From: Novosphingobium sp. KA1
GTDB lineage: Bacteria > Pseudomonadota > Alphaproteobacteria > Sphingomonadales > Sphingomonadaceae
Assembly (NCBI RefSeq): GCF_017309955.1
Contig: NZ_CP021247.1
Location: 1,637,001-1,701,000, forward strand
Direction of reading: 5' to 3'
DNA length: 64,000 bases
In this document: in pieces, positions 26,252 to 33,520 of the stretch
Layout: the number at the start of each line of letters is the position of its first letter
Position numbering within the stretch: the stretch's first letter is position 1
The notes under the pieces: generated by a model
Databases searched by the model: none
What the model was told of the DNA's origin: nothing
What the model saw: the letters and a program-made list of their open reading frames with translations, nothing else
Made by a program: the position numbers and the translations under genes

Positions 26252-28571
26252 GGCCCTTGCCCGGGAGGCTGGCCATGAAGCGGGCCGCGAAACTCCTTCT
26301 GCACGCCTCGACATTTCCGCGGCGCGGCTGCCCGATGCGATCACCGAGCTTGCGCGCGAGGCCCGCGTCTCGATCGGCACCGATGGCCCGCTGCCGCCGC
26401 TGAAGACCCGCGCGATCCATGCCGACATCGCGGTGGGCGAGGCGCTGGCGCGGCTGCTGGCGGGCAGCGGCTACCGGGCGCGGCAAGTGGGCGCGACGGC
26501 CTGGCGGATCGAGCGTGCGCCGGGGGCGGGATCGCCATCCGGCGCGGCTTCCGCCCCCGCCTCCCCTCCGGCGCATGTGGAGGTGCCGACAACGGTGGGC
26601 GCGGCGCCGATCGTGGTCACCGCCACCAAGCAGCCGTTTGCGCTGTCGCAAGTCCCCGCGGCGGTTTCGGTGCTGGCGGGCGAGGGGCTCGGCCATGACG
26701 ATCCGCGCCGCTCCAGCATGGCGGTGGCGGGGCAGGTCGAAGGGCTGGCGCTGACCGCGCTGGGGCCGGGGCGCAACCGCATGTTCCTGCGCGGCGTGGC
26801 CGACAGCGCCTTTGGCGGCGAGAGCCAGTCGACCGTGGCCGTCGTGCTCGACGAGGCGCGCCTGACCTATGCCGCTCCCGATCCCGACTTGCGGCTGGTC
26901 GACATCGAGCGGGTGGAAGTGCTCAAGGGGCCGCAGGGCTCGCTGTACGGCACCGGCGCGCTGGGCGGCATCTACCGCATGGTCTCGCACCGGGCCGATC
27001 TTGCCGGGACCAGCCTTTCGGTGACCGGCGGCGGCAGCGCCGCCACCCACGGCGAGATGGGCTATTCCGGCTCGGTGGTGGCCAACCTGCCGCTGCTGCC
27101 GGACACTGCCGCGCTGCGGCTGGTCGGCTACGGCGCCGAGGAGCCGGGCTGGGTCGACACCGGCGCGCGCGAGGATGCCAATTCCACCCGCGTCGTCGGC
27201 TTGCGCGGCACGCTCGGGGTGGAGCCGGTCGGCGGCTGGCGGCTCGACCTGACCGGGCTCGGCCAGTGGATCGATTCGCGCGACAGCCGTTACGTCTATG
27301 CCCGCCACAGCTACCGCCGCGCCGCCCAGCTGGCCGAGCCGCACGACAACGACCTCTCCCACGTTGCCGGACGGCTGACCGGCACGATCGGCCAGACGGA
27401 GGTCACGCTGGCCAGCGCGATGACCTGGCAGGGCGTGGACGACCGGCTGGACGCGACGATCGGTGCAGGCAGCTTCGGGCTGGCCGATCCGATGTTCCTG
27501 TTCAATCGCACCAACTATCGTACCTGGGACAGCGAACTGCGCCTGCGCGGCCGGATCGGCAGCCTCGAATGGCTGGGCGGGCTGTCGCACCTCGATGCCC
27601 GCCAGGCATTCGCCGCCAGCTTGCAGGGCGCGGGCGGCGAGACGCTGGTGGTCGACCGCGACCACCGCGACAGCCACGATACCGCCGCCTACTTCGACCT
27701 GACCCTGCCGCTCACCGGCACGCTGTCGCTCGATGGTGGGGCGCGGCTGTTCGTCGCCTCGGCCCGCGAGCAGCGCAGGCTCGACAGCGGCATGGTCACG
27801 CGTGAGCAGGACAAGTCCGGCGCCACGCCCAGCCTGGCGCTGATCTGGAAGCCGCGGGACGGGCGGCTGCTCTATCTGCGCTACGGTTCGGCCTTCCGCC
27901 AGGGCGGGACCAAGATCGGCGCCGACGGCACCGCCGCGTCGCTCAAGGGGGACGAACTTGCCTCATTGGAGGCGGGCTGGCGCGAGCAGCTGGCGGGCGG
28001 CGGCCAGATCGACATCGGCACCTGGTATTCGCGCTGGGACGGGGTGCAGAGCGACGTGCTGGAAGACAACGGCCTCATCACCACGACCAATGCCGGTGAT
28101 GCCCGCATCTTCGGTGTCGAGGGCAGTCTGGTCCTGCCGCTGGGGCCGCGCTGGCGGGCGGAACTGGGCGGCAATTTCACCGATGCCCATCTCACCCGCA
28201 ACGCGCTCGGCTACAAGCTGGAGGACAGCCGCCTGCCGGTCGTGCCCGAATATACCGCGCGCGCGGCGCTGCGGCGCGATTTCACGCTGGGCGCGCTCGG
28301 CCTCTGGGCGCGGCTATCGGCGCGTTACGTCGGGCCGGCGCGGATGAGTTTCGATCCCGATCTCGACCGCCACATGGGCGACTATGTCGAGAGCAGTTTC
28401 GAGCTGCACCTTGCGCATGGCCCCTGGCAACTGGCGCTTACCGCGCAGAACCTGCTGGGCGATAAGGGCAACGTCTTCGCTTTCGGCAATCCGCTGCGGT
28501 ACCGCACGATGGACCAGTACACGCCGCAGGCGCCGACCACGGTGTTCCTCTCCGCCGCGCTGGCGATGTGA
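26163..28571 (+). CDS. TonB-dependent transducer/receptor with STN domain
   Basis: 802 residues from ATG 26163; ATG 26169 is also possible. A signal peptide (to PEALA) is followed by an STN signalling domain (about residues 35-105, RLPDAITELAREARVSIGTD and LLAGSGYRARQ). A short Pro/Ala linker leads to the TonB box region PIVVTATKQPF, the plug (RGVADSAFGG, VEVLKGPQGSLYGTGALGG) and the barrel. Its start lies 89 bases inside fecR in another frame, an unusually long overlap. With the ECF and FecR genes it forms a cell-surface signalling system. The ligand, a siderophore or glycan, is unknown. The terminal residue is Met rather than the usual aromatic. Confidence 0.9.
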   Translation: MGMRRCAIWSSSWGCASAATLALGVWSSPEALAREAGHEAGRETPSARLDISAARLPDAITELAREARVSIGTDGPLPPLKTRAIHADIAVGEALARLLAGSGYRARQVGATAWRIERAPGAGSPSGAASAPASPPAHVEVPTTVGAAPIVVTATKQPFALSQVPAAVSVLAGEGLGHDDPRRSSMAVAGQVEGLALTALGPGRNRMFLRGVADSAFGGESQSTVAVVLDEARLTYAAPDPDLRLVDIERVEVLKGPQGSLYGTGALGGIYRMVSHRADLAGTSLSVTGGGSAATHGEMGYSGSVVANLPLLPDTAALRLVGYGAEEPGWVDTGAREDANSTRVVGLRGTLGVEPVGGWRLDLTGLGQWIDSRDSRYVYARHSYRRAAQLAEPHDNDLSHVAGRLTGTIGQTEVTLASAMTWQGVDDRLDATIGAGSFGLADPMFLFNRTNYRTWDSELRLRGRIGSLEWLGGLSHLDARQAFAASLQGAGGETLVVDRDHRDSHDTAAYFDLTLPLTGTLSLDGGARLFVASAREQRRLDSGMVTREQDKSGATPSLALIWKPRDGRLLYLRYGSAFRQGGTKIGADGTAASLKGDELASLEAGWREQLAGGGQIDIGTWYSRWDGVQSDVLEDNGLITTTNAGDARIFGVEGSLVLPLGPRWRAELGGNFTDAHLTRNALGYKLEDSRLPVVPEYTARAALRRDFTLGALGLWARLSARYVGPARMSFDPDLDRHMGDYVESSFELHLAHGPWQLALTAQNLLGDKGNVFAFGNPLRYRTMDQYTPQAPTTVFLSAALAM

Positions 28572-28641
28572 GGGCGCAGACGCAGCCGGAACGCATGCGG
28601 CGTGCAAGTTTGTCCATCGGCCGCAACAGAAAAGCTTGCGC

Positions 28642-28670
28642 TTGACCTTCGTTTCTCAACTTAATAGGTA
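28642..28670 (+). promoter_or_regulatory. Candidate promoter of the sulfate-ester operon
   Basis: TTGACC (28642) and TAGGTA (28665) are spaced 17 bases apart in an unusually AT-rich stretch following the receptor gene. The hexamers are only moderately close to consensus. Confidence 0.45.
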
Positions 28671-28846
28671 GACAAGGCAGGGCGCGGCTCGGGATGACCT
28701 GGCCGACCGCGCATGATCCTGCCAACCGGGTCCGCGGCATTTGATCGGGAAGCAGCTTGCTCCGCGTTACCAACCGCTAAAGCGCGCGATGCTCGGGCGA
28801 CAACGCCAAGTCTCGTGTTCCCCTCTCTTGGTGATGAGGTGAAACG

Positions 28847-28882
28847 ATGCACATGATCCAGACCATTCCGACCGGCACCTGA
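28847..28882 (+). CDS. Possible 11-residue leader peptide
   Basis: MHMIQTIPTGT follows GATGAGGTGAAACG, a usable ribosome-binding site, and ends in TGA. It is far too short for homology. Its place between promoter and transporter gene and ahead of stem-forming sequence fits a leader peptide, but chance is a real alternative. Confidence 0.35.
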   Translation: MHMIQTIPTGT

Positions 28883-28927
28883 CCGGCCCGCCGGTATCGT
28901 CCGGCACCGGCCCTCGTGGCCATCGCG

Positions 28928-28983
28928 CCCGGACTTCCCTGCCCGGACTTCCCCGCCCGGACTTCCCCGCCCGGACCTCCGTG
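28928..28983. repeat. 14-bp tandem repeat, four copies
   Basis: CCCGGACTTCCCCG is repeated four times head to tail with small changes, immediately upstream of the transporter gene. The copies are not in a gene. Confidence 0.8.
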
Positions 28984-29109
28984 CCGGAGGCCGGCCGTCA
29001 CCGCGCCGCTGCGCTGGACGATGGCTGACGTCCGCTTTTCCGCCCGCTTTTCCGCTGCCCTGTTCCGCGCTTTCGAGCCCCGGAAGGCCCCCCTGGAAGG
29101 ACCCCAAGC

Positions 29110-30510
29110 ATGCATTACCGCGCCTTCGCCCAGCGCCGCGAGCGGGCCGAACCGCCTGCCGGGATCGAAACGCTGCGCCTGCTGCGCTTCACCGCGCTGT
29201 CGATCCCGATCTATGCCGCCGCCCAGCCGGTCATTGCCTTCGTGCCCGCGATCCTTGCCCGTGACTACGGCATCCCGCTTGCCGGTCTCGGGCTCGTCTA
29301 CCTGATCGGGCAAGTCGTCAATTCGCTGCTCGACCCGGTGATCGGCACGCTGAGCGACCGCACCGGCAGCCGCTTCGGCCGCCGCCGCCCATGGATCGCG
29401 GGGGGCGGGGTGCTGTTCCTGATCGGCGCCAGCATGCTGTTCTTCCCGCCGGCGGGCGTCGGGCTCGGCTGGGTCGCGGTGGGCGTGCTGCTCTATTACT
29501 GCGGCGCCTCTGCCGCGCAGACCGCGCTGCTGGCCTGGTCGGGCGAGATCAGCGGCAACTACAACGAGCGCACCCGCATCGCCTCGCAGTTCACCCTGCT
29601 TTCGGCCAGCGCGCTGGTGCTGACCCTGCTGCTGCCCGCACTGGCCGACCAGCTGCGCCCCAGCGACGGTCCGCTGCGCCTGACCCTGTTCGGCGTGCTG
29701 GTGGTGCTGACCGGCATTCCCGGCCTGCTGCTCACGCTCACCGCGCTGCCCGATCGCACCGCGCCCGACAATGGCGAGCCGTTCCACCTCAAGCGCACGC
29801 TGGGGGCGGTCTTCGGCAACCGCCTGCTGCTGCGGGTGCTGGCCGCCGATGCCGCGGTGCTGACCGGGCAGGGCATCCGCACTTCGCTGATGCTGTTCAT
29901 CGTCACCTTCTATTTCCAGCGCCCGGAATGGGCGGCCGGCATCTTCCTGTTCCAATATGCCTTCGGCGTGCTGGCCGGACCGATCTGGCAGCGCATCGGC
30001 CTCACCCTCGGCAAGAGCCGTGCGGCGGTGGCGGCGGAACTGGTGCAGGCGGCGATCAACTTCGGCCTGGTGCTGCTCACCCCCGACCGCTTCGGCCTGA
30101 TGCTGCTGCTCGCCGCGCTGCAGGGCCTGTCGCAAGGCTCGGGCAACCTGATGCTGCGCTCGATGGTGGCGGACATCGCCGACCTTCACCGCGCCGAAAC
30201 CGGCGAGGACCGTGTCGGCCTCTACTACTCGGTGTTCAGTGTCTCGATGAAGCTGGGCGGGGCGCTGGCGCTGGGCATCGCGCTGCCGCTGGTGGCGGCC
30301 TTCGGCTTCGATCCCAAGGCCGCGAGCAACCCGCCCGCAGCCCTGAATGCGCTGCTGCTGGTCTTCGCGCTCGGCCCGGCGCTGGCCCATACCGTGGCCG
30401 CCTCGCTGGTCTGGCGCTTCCCGCTCGATGCCGCGCGCCATGCCCGCATCCGCCGCCAGATCGAGAACGGCGACGAGGTCCACGCCGCCGCGCTGGTCCC
30501 GGCCGAATGA
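29110..30510 (+). CDS. GPH-family sugar/cation symporter-like MFS transporter
   Basis: 466 residues. The loop DPVIGTLSDRTGSRFGRRRPW is the GPH (MelB-like) signature, with R-R-R-P-W at the end of helix 2. About twelve membrane segments follow. A conserved tyrosine-rich GVLLYYCGASAAQTALLAWSGE fits the family. It precedes a TauD-type dioxygenase and an arylsulfatase, so it may carry a sulfated sugar, steroid or aryl sulfate rather than a plain sugar (inference). The start at 29110 has GGAAGGACC upstream. Confidence 0.9.
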   Translation: MHYRAFAQRRERAEPPAGIETLRLLRFTALSIPIYAAAQPVIAFVPAILARDYGIPLAGLGLVYLIGQVVNSLLDPVIGTLSDRTGSRFGRRRPWIAGGGVLFLIGASMLFFPPAGVGLGWVAVGVLLYYCGASAAQTALLAWSGEISGNYNERTRIASQFTLLSASALVLTLLLPALADQLRPSDGPLRLTLFGVLVVLTGIPGLLLTLTALPDRTAPDNGEPFHLKRTLGAVFGNRLLLRVLAADAAVLTGQGIRTSLMLFIVTFYFQRPEWAAGIFLFQYAFGVLAGPIWQRIGLTLGKSRAAVAAELVQAAINFGLVLLTPDRFGLMLLLAALQGLSQGSGNLMLRSMVADIADLHRAETGEDRVGLYYSVFSVSMKLGGALALGIALPLVAAFGFDPKAASNPPAALNALLLVFALGPALAHTVAASLVWRFPLDAARHARIRRQIENGDEVHAAALVPAE

Positions 30511-30556
30511 TTGCCGGAATTCCGGCCCCGGAATCCACGACGAAGGAGTAAATGCC

Positions 30557-31510
30557 ATGACTTCGATTGCCACTTACGCCAATGCCAGGGAACCCCATTC
30601 CCCGCTCGACATCGTGCCGATCACCGGCACCATCGGCGCCGAAATCCGGGGCCTGACGCTCTCGGGCGATCTTGACGGCGAGACCGTGCAACAGATCAAG
30701 GACGCGCTGGTCCGCCACAAGGTGGTGTTCTTCCGCGGCCAGCACGAACTGGACGACGAGCGCCACGAAGCCTTTGCCTCGCTGTTCGGCGCGCCGGTCG
30801 CCCATCCGACGGTGCCGGTGGCGCAAGGCTCGCGCTACCTGCTCGAACTCGACAGCAAGGAAGGCTACGCCGCCTCCAGCTGGCATACCGACGTGACTTT
30901 CACCGATGCCTATCCGGCCGGATCGATCCTGCGCGCGATCACCATTCCCGAAGCGGGCGGCGATACCGTCTGGGCCAATGGCGAGACCGCCTACGAAGGC
31001 CTGCCGGAAAGCCTGCGCCAGCTGGTCAACGGCCTCTGGGCGGTACACTCGAACGACTACGACTATGCCCAGATCCTCGCCAATACGCCCAAGGCCGGCA
31101 AAGGCATCGAAGAGCGCGTGAAGGAGCACAAGAGCGTCTTTGCCTCGACCGTCTACGAGACCGAGCATCCGCTGGTGCGTGTCCACCCGGTCTCGGGTCA
31201 GCGCAGCCTGCTGCTGGGCCACTTCGTGAAGCGGATCGTCGGGCTCAATCAGGCGGATTCGGCGCGGATCTTCGCGATCCTGCAGGAGCACATCACCCGG
31301 CCCGAGAATGTCGTGCGATGGCGCTGGCAACCGGGAGACGTGGCGTTCTGGGACAACCAGGCGACCCAGCACCGCGCCGTCGCCGACTTCGGCCTCCAGC
31401 GCCGCACCCTGCGCCGCGCCACCATCGCCGGTGAAGTGCCGGTGGCCATCGACGGCCGCCGCAGCCGCACCACCCGCAAGGAGAAGGCAACTGTCTACGA
31501 ACCGGCCTGA
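30557..31510 (+). CDS. TauD/AtsK-type Fe(II)/2-oxoglutarate dioxygenase (alkylsulfatase-like)
   Basis: ATG 30557 with AAGGAG upstream gives 317 residues. SSWHTDVTFTDAYP carries the HxD iron ligands, QATQHRAVADF the second His, and RRTLRRATI the Arg for 2-oxoglutarate. It is closer to AtsK, which oxidatively releases sulfite from alkyl sulfate esters, than to the dioxygenase at 322, judging by the WHTDVTF context. Lying between a transporter and an arylsulfatase, it fits sulfur scavenging. A strong terminator follows directly. Confidence 0.9.
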   Translation: MTSIATYANAREPHSPLDIVPITGTIGAEIRGLTLSGDLDGETVQQIKDALVRHKVVFFRGQHELDDERHEAFASLFGAPVAHPTVPVAQGSRYLLELDSKEGYAASSWHTDVTFTDAYPAGSILRAITIPEAGGDTVWANGETAYEGLPESLRQLVNGLWAVHSNDYDYAQILANTPKAGKGIEERVKEHKSVFASTVYETEHPLVRVHPVSGQRSLLLGHFVKRIVGLNQADSARIFAILQEHITRPENVVRWRWQPGDVAFWDNQATQHRAVADFGLQRRTLRRATIAGEVPVAIDGRRSRTTRKEKATVYEPA

Positions 31511-31541
31511 TCGACCCGATCTCTGCTGAGGCCGTCCACTT

Positions 31542-31576
31542 CCCGCGCCGCACTTTCCGTGCGGCGCGGGCTTTTT
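31542..31576 (+). terminator. Rho-independent terminator after the dioxygenase gene
   Basis: A perfect 12-bp stem (CCCGCGCCGCAC and GTGCGGCGCGGG), loop TTTCC, then CTTTTT. It lies only 23 bases before the arylsulfatase start, so the sulfatase is expressed by read-through or from its own promoter. Confidence 0.93.
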
Positions 31577-31598
31577 CGAATTCCCCAAGGAAATCCCG

Positions 31599-33332
31599 AT
31601 GCTTTCTCGACGTCTTTCCCGCCGCTTCCTCGGGGCGAGCGCGCTGGCGGCACCACTGCTGGCCGGGGCGGCCATGCCCGCCGCCGCGCAAACGGCCCCG
31701 CTCCCGGCTCCGCTTTCGCCCCCGCTTTCGGCAGCGGTACCGGCAGCAGTACCGGCAGCGGCGCGTCCCAACTTCCTGGTGATCGTGGCGGACGATCTCG
31801 GCTGGTCGGACCTCGGTGCCTTCGGCGGCGAGATCGCCACGCCCAATCTGGACCGGCTGGCGCTCGGCGGTCTGCGGCTCACCGGTTTCCACACCGCGCC
31901 GACCTGCTCGCCGACCCGCGCGATGCTGCTCTCGGGCACCGACAACCATCTTGCCGGCCTTGGCAACATGGCCGAACTGACCGCGCCCAACCAGAAGGAC
32001 CACGCAGGCTACGAGGGCTACTTGCGCCCCGAAGTCGCCACGCTGGCCGAGCGTCTCGCCGCAGGCGGCTACCGAACGCTGATTTCCGGCAAGTGGCACC
32101 TCGGGTTGAAGCCCGAGCAGGACCCCCATGCGCGCGGCTTCCAGTACAGTTATGCGCTGCTGCAGGGGGCCTCGAATCATTTCGGCCTCGACCAGGCCAG
32201 CGATCCCGCCAGGGGTTCGGTCTATACCCGCGACGGCAAGGTGCTGGCCGCGCTGGAGCCGGGTTTCTATTCCTCGGACAGCTTTGCCGGCAACCTGATC
32301 GACGAGTTGCAGCGCAGCCGCCGGGACACCCCGGACAAGCCGTTCTTTGCGCTGCTGACGTTCACCGCACCGCACTGGCCGATGCAGGCGCCGGACGAGG
32401 ATATCGCCCGCCAGCGCGGTCGCTACGATGCCGGGTTCGAGGCGATCCGCGCCGCGCGCCTGGCCCGGCAGGAAGCGCTCGGCCTCTTGCCCAAGGGCAC
32501 GCTCGCCCACAGCCCGCGCGCGCCGCGCGGCGGCTGGGACAGCCTCTCGGTCGCCGACAAGCGCGAGGCGGCGCGCACCATGGAGATCTATGCCGCGATG
32601 GTCGCGCGCATGGATGCCAATGTCGGCCGGGTGATCGCGGCGCTCCGGGAAAGCGGCGAGCTCGACAACACGGTGATCGTGTTCCTGGCCGACAACGGCG
32701 CCGAGGCGCTCGACGCCAGGACCACCGGCGCGAAGATGCTGGCCCGCTATACCTCCGGTGCCGACAACAGCCTGGGCAATCTCGGCAAGGGCACCAGTTA
32801 TGCCACGTACGGCCCCGAATGGGCGCAGGCGGGCACCGCGCCCTCGTGGCTGACCAAGGCCTATGCCTCGGAAGGCGGCACCCGCACGGTGGCTTTTGTC
32901 AACTGGAAGGGGCTGGCGCATCCCGGCCGCATCGAGGGCGCCTATGTCGGCGTCGCCGATATCGCCCCGACCCTGCTCGACTACGCGGGCATTCCCGCCG
33001 CCGGAACGCGCTTCGAGGGCCGCAGGGTGCTGCCGATCACCGGCAGGAGCGCGAAAGCCTGGTTGCAGGGCAGGGCCAGGTCCGTCCACGGCGCCGACGA
33101 GCCGCTCGGCACCGAACTGTTCGGCAGCCGGTCCTTGCGCAAGGGGGACTGGAAGGTGACCGACATCGGCGATGGCCAGTGGCGGCTGTTCGACATTGCC
33201 CATGATCCCGGCGAGACGCGTGATCTTTCGGACCGGTATCCCCAAAAGCGGGACGAACTGGCCGCGGACTGGGATGCCTATGCCAGGGCCAACAACGTAA
33301 TCCTGCCGGACCAGGCACCCTACCGGCCCTGA
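31599..33332 (+). CDS. Arylsulfatase, exported
   Basis: 577 residues with a twin-basic signal peptide (LSRRLSRRFLGASALAAPLL) and cleavage near AAAQ. A low-complexity Pro/Ala linker made of short DNA repeats follows. The sulfatase fold begins NFLVIVADDLGWSDLGAFGG (metal-binding Asp pair). The modification motif CSPTRAMLLSG supplies the cysteine that becomes formylglycine. GKWHLGL and FLADNGAEALD are further family motifs. It would cleave aryl sulfate esters in the periplasm, provided a formylglycine-generating enzyme is encoded elsewhere. AAGGAA precedes the ATG. Confidence 0.95.
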   Translation: MLSRRLSRRFLGASALAAPLLAGAAMPAAAQTAPLPAPLSPPLSAAVPAAVPAAARPNFLVIVADDLGWSDLGAFGGEIATPNLDRLALGGLRLTGFHTAPTCSPTRAMLLSGTDNHLAGLGNMAELTAPNQKDHAGYEGYLRPEVATLAERLAAGGYRTLISGKWHLGLKPEQDPHARGFQYSYALLQGASNHFGLDQASDPARGSVYTRDGKVLAALEPGFYSSDSFAGNLIDELQRSRRDTPDKPFFALLTFTAPHWPMQAPDEDIARQRGRYDAGFEAIRAARLARQEALGLLPKGTLAHSPRAPRGGWDSLSVADKREAARTMEIYAAMVARMDANVGRVIAALRESGELDNTVIVFLADNGAEALDARTTGAKMLARYTSGADNSLGNLGKGTSYATYGPEWAQAGTAPSWLTKAYASEGGTRTVAFVNWKGLAHPGRIEGAYVGVADIAPTLLDYAGIPAAGTRFEGRRVLPITGRSAKAWLQGRARSVHGADEPLGTELFGSRSLRKGDWKVTDIGDGQWRLFDIAHDPGETRDLSDRYPQKRDELAADWDAYARANNVILPDQAPYRP

Positions 33333-33405
33333 GGCGCCCGGTTCCGACGCATCCGGCCCTGAGGCATCCGGTCCTGACGCATCCGGTCCTGACGCATCCG
33401 GCCCC
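33331..33405. repeat. 15-bp tandem repeat, five copies, abutting the sulfatase stop codon
   Basis: GACGCATCCGGTCCT-type units repeat five times, the first degenerate copy overlapping the TGA stop. The unit length is a multiple of three. Confidence 0.85.
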
Positions 33406-33428
33406 GTCCGTCCCCGGCGGACGGGGCC
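33400..33428 (+). terminator. Hairpin after the arylsulfatase repeat array
   Basis: An 11-bp stem (GGCCCCGTCCG and CGGACGGGGCC) with a 7-base loop. No U-run follows, so it may be a stabiliser rather than a true terminator. Confidence 0.55.
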
Positions 33429-33520
33429 GCTCAGGTATTCTCCCCAGGATGGCGATTGTGAGTGCCTTGGGGATCTTGCGCTTATGGCCAGCGCAGGTTT
33501 CCTGCTGGCGAAAGCACTCC

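Larger units (their letters stand above)
28572..29109. other. Long leader of the sulfate-ester operon
   Basis: These 538 bases hold no ordinary gene. They contain a promoter-like pair (28642-28670), an 11-residue ORF (28847-28882), several GC-rich hairpins, and a 14-bp tandem repeat (28928-28983) before the transporter start. The layout looks like a regulated leader. Confidence 0.5.
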
